Positions 52,113-62,372 of a stretch of DNA of 64,000 nt are shown in pieces. This stretch comes from Lyngbya sp. HA4199-MV5 (GTDB lineage Bacteria; Cyanobacteriota; Cyanobacteriia; Leptolyngbyales; Leptolyngbyaceae), in contig JAHHHL010000001.1 in NCBI GenBank assembly GCA_019359375.1, positions 124,001-188,000 on the forward strand, given 5' to 3'. Both the position numbers and the translations under genes were made by a program. Below the pieces are notes generated by a model, which was not told where the DNA came from, did not search any database, and saw only the letters and a program-made list of their open reading frames with translations. The number at the start of each line of letters is the position of its first letter. Position 1 is the stretch's first letter.

Positions 52113-53242
52113 GTGCCAAACACCTTACCAAAGAAGCCTTCAATGCCGCTTTTACCAATGCGATCGCCGCGCAGTTTTGCGAGTTTCTCCAGCAGTTCCC
52201 GTTCTTCGACGGAGATCTTGGTGGGAATGTCGATCGAAATCGTAATCAAATAATCCCCCCGGCTGACCGGATTACCAAGCTTCGGCACGCCCTTTCCTTC
52301 CAGCGTCAGCACCTTACCCGACTGCGTTCCCGGTGGAATTAAAAGTTCTTGAGGTTCGTTATCGACGGTGTTGACTTCAACACGAGACCCTAAAATTGCC
52401 TGCACATAGCTAATCTTAAGCTCCGAAAGAATATTAATTCCTTCACGCTGAAATTCTGGGTCTTCGTTAACGAACAGATACACGTATAAGTCACCAGGCG
52501 GACCACTGCGCTGTCCCGCATCACCCTCATTAGAAACGCGCAGGCGGGTGCCATTATCAACTCCAGCGGGAATGTTAATTTTGAGCTTCTTCGTTTCCTG
52601 GCGCTGCCCGTTGCCGTTGCAGACCTCGCACTTCTCTTCGACGACCTGTCCAGTACCAGCGCAAGTCGGGCAAACAGAGACTTGCGTAAAGCTGCCAAAG
52701 GGAGTTCGGGTGGCTCGCCGTACCTGACCCGCACCACTACAGGTAGAACAGGTACGTGGACGAGTGCCCGGTTTTGCCCCTGACCCGCTACACGTTGTGC
52801 AGGTTTCAAGGTGATTAATGCGAATTTCGCGCTCACCACCAAAAATCGCCTCACGGAAGTCTAGCTTTAGATCCAGGCGCAAGTCATCGCCGCGCATCGG
52901 ACCACTGCGCCGCCGTCCCGCTTGACCCGGTGTACCACCCGAAAAGCCGCTGAAGAAGCTTTCAAAGATATCCGCGAACCCACCCATGTCGCCAAAGTCT
53001 TGAAAGCCTCCGCCAGCAGCAGAGCCAACGCCAGCTTCGCCAAATTGGTTATAACGAGCGCGAGTTTCTGGCTCTGAAAGTACTTCGTAGGCGCGACTGA
53101 TTTCTTTAAAGCGCTCTTCAGCGCCGTCTTCTTTGTTGACATCAGGATGGTATCGACGTGCTAGCCGTCGGTACGCTTGCTTGATTTCGTCCTTGTCGGC
53201 ATCGCGCGAAATGCCGAGAATTTCGTAATAGTCACGAGCCAT
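52109..53242 (-). CDS. dnaJ: Chaperone protein DnaJ
   Basis: 377 residues. J domain with HPD (RRYHPDVN), a Gly/Phe-rich region, four CxxCxGxG zinc repeats ([32 protein letters not shown]) and two C-terminal substrate domains. Full type A DnaJ of normal length. It delivers substrates to DnaK and stimulates its ATPase. The gene follows dnaK with a 120-base gap and overlaps the TusA-like gene. Confidence 0.97.
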   Translation of the reverse strand: MARDYYEILGISRDADKDEIKQAYRRLARRYHPDVNKEDGAEERFKEISRAYEVLSEPETRARYNQFGEAGVGSAAGGGFQDFGDMGGFADIFESFFSGFSGGTPGQAGRRRSGPMRGDDLRLDLKLDFREAIFGGEREIRINHLETCTTCSGSGAKPGTRPRTCSTCSGAGQVRRATRTPFGSFTQVSVCPTCAGTGQVVEEKCEVCNGNGQRQETKKLKINIPAGVDNGTRLRVSNEGDAGQRSGPPGDLYVYLFVNEDPEFQREGINILSELKISYVQAILGSRVEVNTVDNEPQELLIPPGTQSGKVLTLEGKGVPKLGNPVSRGDYLITISIDIPTKISVEERELLEKLAKLRGDRIGKSGIEGFFGKVFGT

Positions 53243-53363
53243 AGAATACTGCTGCGAGGGTAAAGGTTTTTTAGAGCTGGGGGCTTGAGTTCTGGGTCTG
53301 AAAGATTGGCTTTGGACGATTACCCTCTACCATTCACCTATACTGACCACTCCTATACCTTAA

Positions 53364-55295
53364 CTAATCTACAGCTTCGTAATCGGCTGTAACAGTAGCG
53401 TCGTCCTCAAAACTATAGTCGTCGGGGTCTGATGCCCCATTCGACGGGCTAAACTGAGTCGCTGCTTCGTCGGCTGGCACTTCGTTCGCTTGCTGATAAA
53501 CCGATGCACCGATCGCCAGCAGCGTTTCTTGTAGCGTATCCAGATGTTGTTTGAAGGTTTCGGGCGCGATCGTCGAGTCTGCCGCCGCTGCTTTCAGTAC
53601 CGTTACCTTCTCCAATGCCTGCGTTTTCAGGTCGTCTCTAATAAAGTCGCCATTGTCCCGCAGCAGGGTTTCATAACTGTAGAGCAAGCTGTCTGCCTGG
53701 TTTTTCAGCACCACCAGTTTCTTACGGCGCTCGTCTTCCTCCGCAAACACTTCGGCATCTAACCGGATCCGCTCAATTTCGCTGGTGCTTAAGCCGCCAG
53801 TATTGGTGGTAGACACACTTTGCTCGCGCCCCGTCCCCTTATCACGAGCCGAGACTTTGAGAATACCGTTTGCGTCAATGTCGAACGAGACTTCGATTTG
53901 GGGGACACCACGGGGAGCCGGAGGAATGCCGTTGAGTTGAAATTTACCCAGGCTTTTGTTGTCCTTCGCCATTGCCCGTTCGCCTTGCAGGGCGTGAATT
54001 TCGACCGATGTTTGCCCATCCGTTGCCGTGGAAAAAACTTGAGTCTTGCTGGTCGGGATGGTGGTGTTGCGCTCAATGATTTTGGTGAAGACCTCGCCCA
54101 GGGTTTCGATCCCCAGCGAAAGAGGCGTGACATCCAGCAGCAGCAAGTCTTTGACTTCGCCACCCAGGACACCCCCTTGAATGGCAGCCCCTAAGGCAAC
54201 CGCCTCATCAGGGTTCACCGATCGATCGGGCGCTTTGTTATTAAAGTATTTGCGGATGGCATCTTGCACGGCTGGAATGCGCGTGGAGCCACCGACCAAG
54301 AGGATGCGATCGATGTCAGTAATCGTGAGATCAGCATCTTTCAGCGCTTGTTCCGTGGGTTTAATCGTGCCTTCCACGAGATGACTGACCAATTCTTCAA
54401 AGGTAGAGCGGTTCAGCTCCATTTCCAGGTGCTTTGGTCCTGTTTCATCGGCTGTAATGAACGGCAGGTTAATGGAAGTTGTCAGCGTACCAGAAAGTTC
54501 GATCTTGGCTTTCTCAGCGGCTTCACGCAGGCGTTGCAGCGCCATTTTGTCGATCGACAGGTCAATGCCTTCCTGGTCTTTAAAGCTCGTAATCATCCAG
54601 CGCACGATGCAGTCATCAAAGTCATCGCCACCCAGGTGGTTGTTCCCAGACGTGGCTTTGACTTCAAACACGCCATCGCCCATCTGCAAGATAGAGACAT
54701 CAAACGTCCCGCCACCCAAGTCAAACACCAGAATGCACTGGTCTTGATCTTGCTTCTCCATGCCGTAAGCAAGAGCAGCGGCGGTTGGCTCGTTGATAAT
54801 CCGCAGCACTTCTAGCCCCGCGATCGTGCCCGCATCTTTGGTTGCCTGACGCTGAGCATCGCTGAAGTAAGCAGGTACAGTGATGACCGCTTGCAGCACA
54901 GGTTCGCCCAGGTAGTTTTCAGCGTCTTGCTTGAGCTTTTGCAGCACCATCGCCGACACTTCTTGGGGCGTAAAGTTCCGCCCGCGAATCTGGACATCAA
55001 CGGTATCGTCTTTACCCTTGACACAGGTATACGGCACCCGCGATCGCTCGATCTCGGTGTCTTCCCAGCGGCGACCGATAAAACGTTTGATGCTGAAAAC
55101 TGTATTTTCGGCGTTGGTGACCGCTTGACGCTTAGCAAGCTGACCCACCAAGCGATCGCCCACTTTGCCAAAGCCGACCATGCTTGGGGTCGTCCGCCCA
55201 CCCTCTGAGTTAGAAATGACGATCGGTTGACCGCCCTCTAGGACGGCAACGCAGCTATTTGTCGTGCCGAGGTCAATACCAATGACTTTTCCCAT
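53364..55295 (-). CDS. dnaK: Chaperone protein DnaK
   Basis: 643 residues. [16 protein letters not shown] starts the actin-like ATPase; [12 protein letters not shown] and [12 protein letters not shown] are its other nucleotide motifs. [16 protein letters not shown] opens the substrate-binding domain. The C-terminus is acidic ([19 protein letters not shown]), usual for cyanobacterial DnaK. It lies between grpE and dnaJ, so this is the main chaperone operon. A different DnaK number (for example DnaK2) is plausible but not claimed. Confidence 0.98.
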   Translation of the reverse strand: MGKVIGIDLGTTNSCVAVLEGGQPIVISNSEGGRTTPSMVGFGKVGDRLVGQLAKRQAVTNAENTVFSIKRFIGRRWEDTEIERSRVPYTCVKGKDDTVDVQIRGRNFTPQEVSAMVLQKLKQDAENYLGEPVLQAVITVPAYFSDAQRQATKDAGTIAGLEVLRIINEPTAAALAYGMEKQDQDQCILVFDLGGGTFDVSILQMGDGVFEVKATSGNNHLGGDDFDDCIVRWMITSFKDQEGIDLSIDKMALQRLREAAEKAKIELSGTLTTSINLPFITADETGPKHLEMELNRSTFEELVSHLVEGTIKPTEQALKDADLTITDIDRILLVGGSTRIPAVQDAIRKYFNNKAPDRSVNPDEAVALGAAIQGGVLGGEVKDLLLLDVTPLSLGIETLGEVFTKIIERNTTIPTSKTQVFSTATDGQTSVEIHALQGERAMAKDNKSLGKFQLNGIPPAPRGVPQIEVSFDIDANGILKVSARDKGTGREQSVSTTNTGGLSTSEIERIRLDAEVFAEEDERRKKLVVLKNQADSLLYSYETLLRDNGDFIRDDLKTQALEKVTVLKAAAADSTIAPETFKQHLDTLQETLLAIGASVYQQANEVPADEAATQFSPSNGASDPDDYSFEDDATVTADYEAVD

Positions 55296-55441
55296 AACGA
55301 GTGGCGGTAAAAATACGTGAAGTGAACGTGATGCTTAGAAATCGATGCTTGACGAAACCAACGTGCTGTCGTCGTATCGGTTCTCCATTCTGATTCCAAG
55401 CATGCCCAAATTAAATTTGGAATTAAACGTATCAGCCGAAA

Positions 55442-56197
55442 TTAATTTTCTGCACCACCCTGATCGGCTTCCTCCGAGGTTATCACGGGCTCTGGGGCAG
55501 CAGCAACTTTTACCAGCGCATGACGCAACACACGTTCGCCCAGTAGGTAGCCACGCACCAACTCTTCCATGACGGTGCCTTCAGGCTGCTCGTCAGTTGG
55601 CTGACGCATCACCGCTTCATGCAGGCTAGGGTCAAACTCTTTGCCCTCTGAGCGCATGGGGGCAACCCCAATCCGTTTCAAGCAATCAACCAATTGCTTG
55701 TAAACACTTTGATAACTTTTGTGAATAGTTGTTTCTTGTTCCGTTTGTGGTTTGATGTGCGATCGTGCTCGTTCAAAGTTATCGACCACCGGTAAGATCT
55801 CGTTGATGGTCGAGCATTTAACCTGTAGCTCCAAATCTTCACGTTCACGCTGAGTACGTTTACGGTAGTTATCAAAGTCAGCAGAAATCCGTACAAATTG
55901 ACTCGTCCGCTCCTCTAGCTGCGACTTCAACAACTTAATTTCATTGTCTTTCTCGCTCAGCACCGTTGAACTATCAGGCGCAGTTGAACCGTGATCAACG
56001 ACATCTGCCTGAGCCGTTTCAAGCGACGGTGCAGATGGGTCACTGTCGATCGGGGTAGCAGCTAACGTTGGATCGATCGCAGGGTCTCCTGTGGCTGTAT
56101 CCTTTAGAGATGCGGCATCGGCTGCACCAACAGCACTCTCCGCGGAGTCGGTCGCTGCACCTTGTACATTTTCATGCTGATTTACTTCATCAATCAT
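55442..56197 (-). CDS. grpE: Nucleotide exchange factor GrpE
   Basis: 251 residues. The conserved core (about 80-220) has [44 protein letters not shown] and [18 protein letters not shown], the GrpE beta-domain motif. An unusually long acidic Asp/Ser/Ala-rich N-terminus of about 80 residues precedes it. GrpE exchanges ADP on DnaK. First gene of the minus-strand chaperone operon; I saw no CIRCE element upstream. Confidence 0.95.
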   Translation of the reverse strand: MIDEVNQHENVQGAATDSAESAVGAADAASLKDTATGDPAIDPTLAATPIDSDPSAPSLETAQADVVDHGSTAPDSSTVLSEKDNEIKLLKSQLEERTSQFVRISADFDNYRKRTQREREDLELQVKCSTINEILPVVDNFERARSHIKPQTEQETTIHKSYQSVYKQLVDCLKRIGVAPMRSEGKEFDPSLHEAVMRQPTDEQPEGTVMEELVRGYLLGERVLRHALVKVAAAPEPVITSEEADQGGAEN

Positions 56198-56913
56198 TGC
56201 TATCTCGTCCCAATCCTCAAGACTGCTTGTTGGCTATCAGATTTATCCTATACGCTTTAAGAATTAAGCGACGGCAAGAATCACCCTAATTGCGGTTCCT
56301 TGATTCTGCCTTCGTCAATGCTATGGATGTTCCCTGACGTGTTGTTTTGCTCACGAACGTTGCAATGTATCTGTTGCAACTAAATTTAGGAAGGAGAGTA
56401 GCAAGCCTCAAGCCAGTCGGTTGAGGACATCGATCAGCAATCTTAGTAACCAAAGTAGCCAACCGTTCAAAACGAACTGTTCTTAAACGCCTGACGAACT
56501 GAACTGTAAGGGCTATGCTTTTAGAGCGTCGAGGCTCATGGAAGAACCTTACAGACCAAGGCAAGCATTGAACTTACCAAATGCGTCAGGCGATCGCTCC
56601 TTAGATTTGATGCTAATGAGACCCAATGTTAATGAACTTCGTTAATGAGATTCAGTGCTCATTGATTCGGCTCTTGCGTCTGCTCCATTTCCTCGTTCAT
56701 CATGCAGACGTTTATCATGCAGATGATCTCATGCTAACTGGCTTGACTGAAGCTTGCCACCACTGATCGAGCTTTCATCCTTGAGATTCAGCTTGCTGCA
56801 ACCTCAGTTCCACTCAGGTGGCGATCGTCGTCGAGAAACCGACATCTGCTTAGCGATTTCTTGTAGATTATTGGGCATATTCTAGTAAACCAGGAGACCC
56901 TCTTCAACCAGCT
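56198..56913. other. Intergenic region between divergent operons
   Basis: About 715 bases with promoters for grpE and pilB. GCGATCGC occurs near 56590. I see no small RNA or gene; several AATGAGA-type repeats lie at 56615-56665. Confidence 0.5.
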
Positions 56914-58914
56914 ATGACTAACTCCTCTTCCCAACGTCGTGCGCTTGTCGTCCAGAATAACTTTTCGCCCTTTGGCAACAAGCTTGTCCAATCTGGCTAT
57001 GTCGATAACGCCCAGATGCAGCAGGCTCTCATCGAAAGTCGAAAGTCTGGCAGAGCGCTGATCGATGTGTTGGAGGCAATCACAGGGCATCAACTGCCGC
57101 CTGATCTGCTCCGTCAGTACAAGAAGCAGCAGCTCTTTGAGTTGAAGATTCTCTACGGTGTTGAGTCGCTTGACCCCGAAATTAGCCAGATTACTGGCAC
57201 GCAAGTCGGCGAGTTGATTGACACCCTCATCCCGATCGACCTGTGCCGTCGCTATAACCTGGTGCCGCTCTCTAAAAGCGATAATCAGCCGCCATTTGTG
57301 CTAATCGCAATGGTCGATCCAGACAACCTGCAAGCTCAGGATGACCTGAACCGCCGTCTCCGCCCTCAAGGGTTAGCGCTCCAGCGATTGGTGATTACCG
57401 TCGAAGATTACCGTCGCCTGATCAACCAATATTTGGATGAGAAAGAGAAGCGTGAGAAGCAGCTTGAAGACCAATCCAAGGTTGACGTTAACAAGGATTT
57501 AGAGGGGCTAGGCTACCTCGATCTACAAGATGCGCCCGATGAAGACGATGCCAATCTGGATGTTTCGGATGCCGAAGCGGCTCCAGTGATTGCGCTGGTC
57601 AACAAAATCATGATCAAGGCGCTTCAGGATGGCGTATCTGACATCCACATCGAGCCACAAGAAGAATCGTTGCGTGTGCGCTTCCGCAAAGATGGGGTGC
57701 TGCGTGAACCCTTTGCAGAGCCATTCCCCAAGAAGATTATTCCTGCCGTCACAGCACGCTTCAAGATTATTGCCCAGCTTGACATTGCCGAACGTCGATC
57801 GCCCCAGGATGGACGCATTCGTCGTATCTATGATGGTCGTAAGGTCGATTTTCGGGTGAATACATTGCCCAGCCGCTACGGCGAGAAGGTCGTGCTGCGG
57901 ATTCTGGACAACTCTGCCACACAGCTTGGTCTGGATAAGCTGATTGCAGACCCAGAGTCACTCCAAATCGTGCAGGAAATGGTGCGCCGTCCGTTTGGAT
58001 TGATCCTGGTGACAGGACCGACCGGGTCTGGTAAAACGACGACACTCTACTCAGCGCTGGCAGAACGAAATGACCCAGGGGTGAATATCAGCACGGCTGA
58101 AGACCCCATTGAGTATTCGTTACCTGGTCTCACGCAGGTACAGGTTATTCGTGAAAAAGGGTTGGACTTTGCTGCCATCCTACGCGCCTTCTTGCGTCAA
58201 GATCCCGATGTGATCCTGGTGGGTGAAACCCGCGATCGTGAAACCGCGAAAACTGCGATCGAAGCCGCACTCACAGGTCACTTAGTCTTAACCACTTTGC
58301 ATACCAACGATGCGGCTGGGGCGATCGCGCGTTTGGATGAAATGGGCGTTGAACCGTTCATGGTGTCGGGCGCGCTGCTGGGTGTTGTGGCTCAACGACT
58401 CATGCGCCGCGTTTGCAACGAGTGCTGTCTGCCCTATACTCCCACGAGAGAAGAACTGGCTCGTTTCGGGCTATCTGCCTCCGGTGAAGGGGAGTTAACC
58501 CTCTACAAAGCCGTCACCCTACAGGCGAGCGAAATTCAGGAAGCGCGTGCAAGACAGCAACTCTGCGCTAAATGCGGTGGCGCTGGCTACAAAGGGCGGT
58601 GTGGGGTCTACGAAGTGATGCGCGTCACTGAACGCCTGCAAAATCTGATTACGCAAGGCGCACCAACAGAATCGATCAAAGAAGTGGCAGTCGAAGAGGG
58701 GATGCAAACCCTGTTGGCATATAGCCTCAATCTAGTCCGCACCGGACAAACCACGCTTGAAGAGGTTGAACGCGTGACCTTTACCGATACGGGCTTAGAA
58801 TCTGAGCTAAGAGCCAAACGTAAAACATCCCTAAGCTGCCGTGTCTGTAGCGCCGACCTTAAACAAGAGTGGCTTGATTGCCCGTACTGTATGACCCCAC
58901 GTTTCCAGGATTAA
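56914..58914 (+). CDS. pilB: Type IV pilus assembly ATPase PilB
   Basis: 666 residues. N-terminal GspE domain with FGNKLVQSGYVDNAQMQQALIES, then the ATPase: Walker A GPTGSGKTTT, Asp box, Walker B ILVGETRD, His box. A tetracysteine zinc finger (CNECCLPY...CAKCGGAGY) follows, then a C-terminal extra zinc-like motif CRVC...CPYC (about 645-660). PilB drives pilus extension. The order pilB-pilT-pilC downstream of grpE-dnaK-dnaJ is typical for cyanobacteria. Confidence 0.97.
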   Translation: MTNSSSQRRALVVQNNFSPFGNKLVQSGYVDNAQMQQALIESRKSGRALIDVLEAITGHQLPPDLLRQYKKQQLFELKILYGVESLDPEISQITGTQVGELIDTLIPIDLCRRYNLVPLSKSDNQPPFVLIAMVDPDNLQAQDDLNRRLRPQGLALQRLVITVEDYRRLINQYLDEKEKREKQLEDQSKVDVNKDLEGLGYLDLQDAPDEDDANLDVSDAEAAPVIALVNKIMIKALQDGVSDIHIEPQEESLRVRFRKDGVLREPFAEPFPKKIIPAVTARFKIIAQLDIAERRSPQDGRIRRIYDGRKVDFRVNTLPSRYGEKVVLRILDNSATQLGLDKLIADPESLQIVQEMVRRPFGLILVTGPTGSGKTTTLYSALAERNDPGVNISTAEDPIEYSLPGLTQVQVIREKGLDFAAILRAFLRQDPDVILVGETRDRETAKTAIEAALTGHLVLTTLHTNDAAGAIARLDEMGVEPFMVSGALLGVVAQRLMRRVCNECCLPYTPTREELARFGLSASGEGELTLYKAVTLQASEIQEARARQQLCAKCGGAGYKGRCGVYEVMRVTERLQNLITQGAPTESIKEVAVEEGMQTLLAYSLNLVRTGQTTLEEVERVTFTDTGLESELRAKRKTSLSCRVCSADLKQEWLDCPYCMTPRFQD

Positions 58915-59118
58915 GAAGTTTCAAGCCTGTTTTTTAACCTTCAGGTTTGATGAATGGTGCTCAAGGTGAAACCACATCGCTGCCGTTTTGAAGGTTCAGC
59001 CGAGCTAGGTGGGTAGACTATACTCCTAGTTATTTGCGTGATGTGCTTTAAGCGATCGCACCTGAGCCAACCCCAACCACTGGCAAATCGCTAACCATTT
59101 CTCAAAGGAGCAAGCCTC

Positions 59119-60231
59119 ATGGAGTTGATGATTGAAGACCTGATGGAGCAGTTGATCGAAATGGGTGGCTCCGACCTGCACCTGACGGCTGGGCTACCAC
59201 CCTACTTCCGTATCAGCGGTCACTTACAGCCGATCGGCGATCAGCCCCTAACCGCCGAAGAATGCCAGCGGCTCATCTTCAGCATGCTCAACAACACGCA
59301 GCGGAAAAACCTGGAGCAAAACTGGGAGCTTGACTGTTCCTATGGGGTACGCGGCTTAGCCCGGTTCCGGGTCAACGTTTACAAAGATCGGGGCACCTAT
59401 GCCGCCTGCTTGAGAGCGCTGAGTTCCAAGATTCCTAACTTTGAGAAGCTAGGTCTGCCTGATGTCGTCCGCGACATGACCGAAAAGCCCAGAGGACTGA
59501 TTCTCGTGACGGGACCAACGGGTTCCGGTAAAACCACGACTCTGGCAGCGATGATTGACCTGATCAATCGCACCCGTGCCGAACATATTTTGACGATCGA
59601 AGACCCCATTGAATTTGTCTACGAACCGATTAAAAGCCTGGTACACCAGCGTCAGCTAGGCGAAGATACCAAAAGCTTTGCCAATGCGCTGAAAGCCGCT
59701 TTGCGAGAAGATCCGGACATCATTCTGGTGGGTGAGATGCGAGATCTGGAAACCATCTCTCTGGCAATTTCGGCGGCTGAAACGGGGCACCTTGTCTTTG
59801 GCACCCTACACACCAGTTCAGCGTCACAAACCGTTGACCGGATGATTGACGTGTTTCCCTCCGAACGACAAACGCAGGTACGCGTTCAGCTTTCCAACTC
59901 GTTAGTAGCCGTCTTTAGCCAAACGCTCGTACCCAAGAAAAATCCCAAACCAGGGGAATACGGTCGGATCATGGCTCAAGAAATCATGATCATTACGCCA
60001 GCTATTTCTAACCTGATTCGGGAAGGCAAAACGGCTCAGATTTACTCTGCCATCCAAACGGGCGGTAAGCTTGGCATGCAAACTCTGGAGAAGGTGCTGG
60101 CTGACCAGTACAAAGCGGGGTTGATTTCATTTGAAGCCGCTATGTCTAAAACGTCGCGCCCTGATGAAATTCAGCGTCTGATTGGTGGAGCGCCGACAGG
60201 AGCAGCGCCTGCGGGAGCCGTCAAGCGTTAG
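59119..60231 (+). CDS. pilT: Type IV pilus retraction ATPase PilT
   Basis: 370 residues. ELMIEDLMEQLIEMGGSDLHLTAG is the family N-terminus. Walker A GPTGSGKTTTLAA, DLETISLAI and AETGHLVFGTLHTSSA (His box) are intact, and the AIRNLIRE motif appears as AISNLIREGK. PilT depolymerises the pilus, giving twitching motility and DNA uptake. Start at 59119 follows AAAGGAG. A glycine/alanine tail ends the protein. Confidence 0.97.
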   Translation: MELMIEDLMEQLIEMGGSDLHLTAGLPPYFRISGHLQPIGDQPLTAEECQRLIFSMLNNTQRKNLEQNWELDCSYGVRGLARFRVNVYKDRGTYAACLRALSSKIPNFEKLGLPDVVRDMTEKPRGLILVTGPTGSGKTTTLAAMIDLINRTRAEHILTIEDPIEFVYEPIKSLVHQRQLGEDTKSFANALKAALREDPDIILVGEMRDLETISLAISAAETGHLVFGTLHTSSASQTVDRMIDVFPSERQTQVRVQLSNSLVAVFSQTLVPKKNPKPGEYGRIMAQEIMIITPAISNLIREGKTAQIYSAIQTGGKLGMQTLEKVLADQYKAGLISFEAAMSKTSRPDEIQRLIGGAPTGAAPAGAVKR

Positions 60232-60496
60232 TTAAGTTTGCGACTGTTTTGTTGGTTAACATCTTCGTTGCAGCAGTACAATCGGGTATCGCTTCTTGTG
60301 TGCGATCGCGCCTCTCCAAACGTAGAGCCATCCTTAACGTTGCTTAAGCTTGTAGCGAACGGTCTTTCGGTTCTCAAGCAAGACAAGGCGCATACTTACG
60401 TCAGCCTCATTTTGCACAGCTTCTCACCTGCTATCAGTATGGTAGGAAGCGCGTAGGGCTTCTCGATTCACTCCTTTTTCTATCCTGGTATCCACC

Positions 60497-61720
60497 ATGC
60501 CTACCTTCGTTGCTCGTGTTCAAGACGTTAAAGGGAACGCCAAGAAAGAAAAAATCGTTGCCGATACCATCAGCGATGCCCGTACCGCTTTACGAGAGAA
60601 AGGTCTCTTTATTCAAGACCTGAAGCAAGATGACGGGCTTTCGATGAACTTCGACATGAAGAAGTTTCAAACATCGATGGCGAAGGTTACGGTTAAGGAT
60701 AAAGCCGTGTTCTCTCGCCAGTTTGCGGTGCTTGTCAATGCGGGTGTGGCGATGGTGAGAGGGCTTGGGGTCTTATCTGAGCAATGCACAAATCCTAAGT
60801 TCAAGGCAGCACTGCTAGAGATCAGTGCTGATGTGCAACAGGGGATGAACCTTTCGGATGCGATGCGAAAACATCCGGGCTGTTTTGATAACCTGTACGT
60901 GGCTATGATTCAGGCAGGCGAAGTGGGCGGTGTGCTGGATGAGGTTTTGAACCGTTTGTCGAAGCTGCTGGAAGACGTGGCACGGTTGCAGAATCAGATT
61001 AAGGCAGCACTGTCTTACCCGGTGGTGGTTGGCGTTTTGGCAACCATTATTTTTGTGGCAATGACCGTGTTCTTGCTGCCTGTTTTCGCAAGCATCTTTA
61101 AGGATATTGGGGTTGAGTTGCCAGCCTTTACGCAGGCAATGATGGCGATTAGTGAGTTTCTTCGCAGCCCTAGAGTCTTGATTTTAATCGTCCTGATCCC
61201 TGTTTGCATCTTTGCCTATAAGCAGTACTACAAAACGCGGGTGGGGCGCGAAACGATCGATCGTCTCTCCTTAAAGATGCCGCTGTTTGGCGATCTCATC
61301 CAAAAGACAGCCACAGCACGGTTCTGCCGGACGTTTGGTGCTCTTACTCGATCGGGTGTACCCATTTTGACCTGTCTGGAGATTGTGCGCGATACCGCAG
61401 GCAACCAGATCATTGCCAACGCTGTAGATGAGGCGCGGCGAGAGATTCAAACGGGTGGCATGATCAGCATCGCGTTGCAGAGGGAGCAGGTGTTCCCCTT
61501 GATGGCAATTCAGATGATCAGCATTGGGGAAGAAACGGGAGAAATCGATCAGATGCTGATGAAGGTGGCAGATTTTTATGAAGATGAGGTTGAGCAGGCA
61601 GTGAAGGCGCTGACCAGTATTATGGAGCCGATTATGATCCTCTTTCTGGGCGGCATGGTTGGGTCGATCTTGCTTTCCATGTACTTGCCGATGTTTGCGG
61701 TTTTCGAGAAGCTAGGTTAA
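60497..61720 (+). CDS. pilC: Type IV pilus inner-membrane platform protein PilC
   Basis: 407 residues. Two GspF domains, each with a DAMRKHP/FDNLYVAMIQAGEVGGVLDEVL- or VFPLMAIQMISIGEETGEIDQML-type motif. Three membrane helices (about 170-190, 220-240, 375-400). PilC links the PilB/PilT motors to the pilus. It is 265 bases after pilT; the gap has no recognised gene. Confidence 0.97.
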   Translation: MPTFVARVQDVKGNAKKEKIVADTISDARTALREKGLFIQDLKQDDGLSMNFDMKKFQTSMAKVTVKDKAVFSRQFAVLVNAGVAMVRGLGVLSEQCTNPKFKAALLEISADVQQGMNLSDAMRKHPGCFDNLYVAMIQAGEVGGVLDEVLNRLSKLLEDVARLQNQIKAALSYPVVVGVLATIIFVAMTVFLLPVFASIFKDIGVELPAFTQAMMAISEFLRSPRVLILIVLIPVCIFAYKQYYKTRVGRETIDRLSLKMPLFGDLIQKTATARFCRTFGALTRSGVPILTCLEIVRDTAGNQIIANAVDEARREIQTGGMISIALQREQVFPLMAIQMISIGEETGEIDQMLMKVADFYEDEVEQAVKALTSIMEPIMILFLGGMVGSILLSMYLPMFAVFEKLG

Positions 61721-61740
61721 GCCTGAGCTTCAGCAGGATT

Positions 61741-62334
61741 ATGTCTATTCATGGAACTCACTACGAAGCGGTCTTAGCTGAGTGTTGTGATGCGTCGGGG
61801 GCGATCGCGCTCCTCAAACGCTATCGTCCCTATCTGGAATTGCTTCCCAGTATGCGCCGCCCTGACGAGAGCCTGATTACCGTGCCTTTGCCGATCGTCA
61901 GGTTTCGCCAGAGCAGTTCTGCGAACGCATCAGGCAGCACAGGCAGTGAGGCGGCTTGCTTACCGTGTGATCTCGCGCTTTTAATGTGTGACCCGGAGTG
62001 GAAGATCAAAACGGGGGTTGAGGTTTTTGTCTTTATCCGTCGATCGCAGGAAGATTTTTCGGATCTCCTCAGTCGTTGGCGGCAAACGCAGGTGATACTG
62101 AGTCGCGGTTACGAATGGGATTTACCGTTGCGGTACAAACACATCCTAAACGAAGGGGCTGACAATCCCTATCCCCTCTTTGTGGTGTTTGAAGAGACTC
62201 CAGAACGCATCAAACGCGGGCTAAAGGGTGCTTTTTTGCCCTTTGTACAGCAAGAAGTGGCGATGACTGAAGCGGTGCAAGCCAGTGAGCCTGTTGCTTC
62301 AGAAGTGCGGTCAGGTGACGATGTGGACTCTTAA
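61741..62334 (+). CDS. Conserved hypothetical protein after pilC
   Basis: 197 residues, 20 bases after the pilC stop and likely in its transcript. No membrane helix or signal. VFVFIRRSQEDFSDLLSRWRQTQVILSRGYEWDLPLRYKHIL is the most ordered part; a Ser/Gly-rich loop (about 60-75) contains two Cys (AACLPCD). The C-terminus is acidic and disordered. No family recognised; position suggests a pilus-related role. Confidence 0.7.
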   Translation: MSIHGTHYEAVLAECCDASGAIALLKRYRPYLELLPSMRRPDESLITVPLPIVRFRQSSSANASGSTGSEAACLPCDLALLMCDPEWKIKTGVEVFVFIRRSQEDFSDLLSRWRQTQVILSRGYEWDLPLRYKHILNEGADNPYPLFVVFEETPERIKRGLKGAFLPFVQQEVAMTEAVQASEPVASEVRSGDDVDS

Positions 62335-62372
62335 CCTGTAGACTCTTAACCACTGAGCGCTATCGATCTCCT

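Noticed and set aside
60238-60456. Plus-strand frame between pilT and pilC
   Set aside because: No recognisable domain and no start signal; likely leader DNA of pilC.
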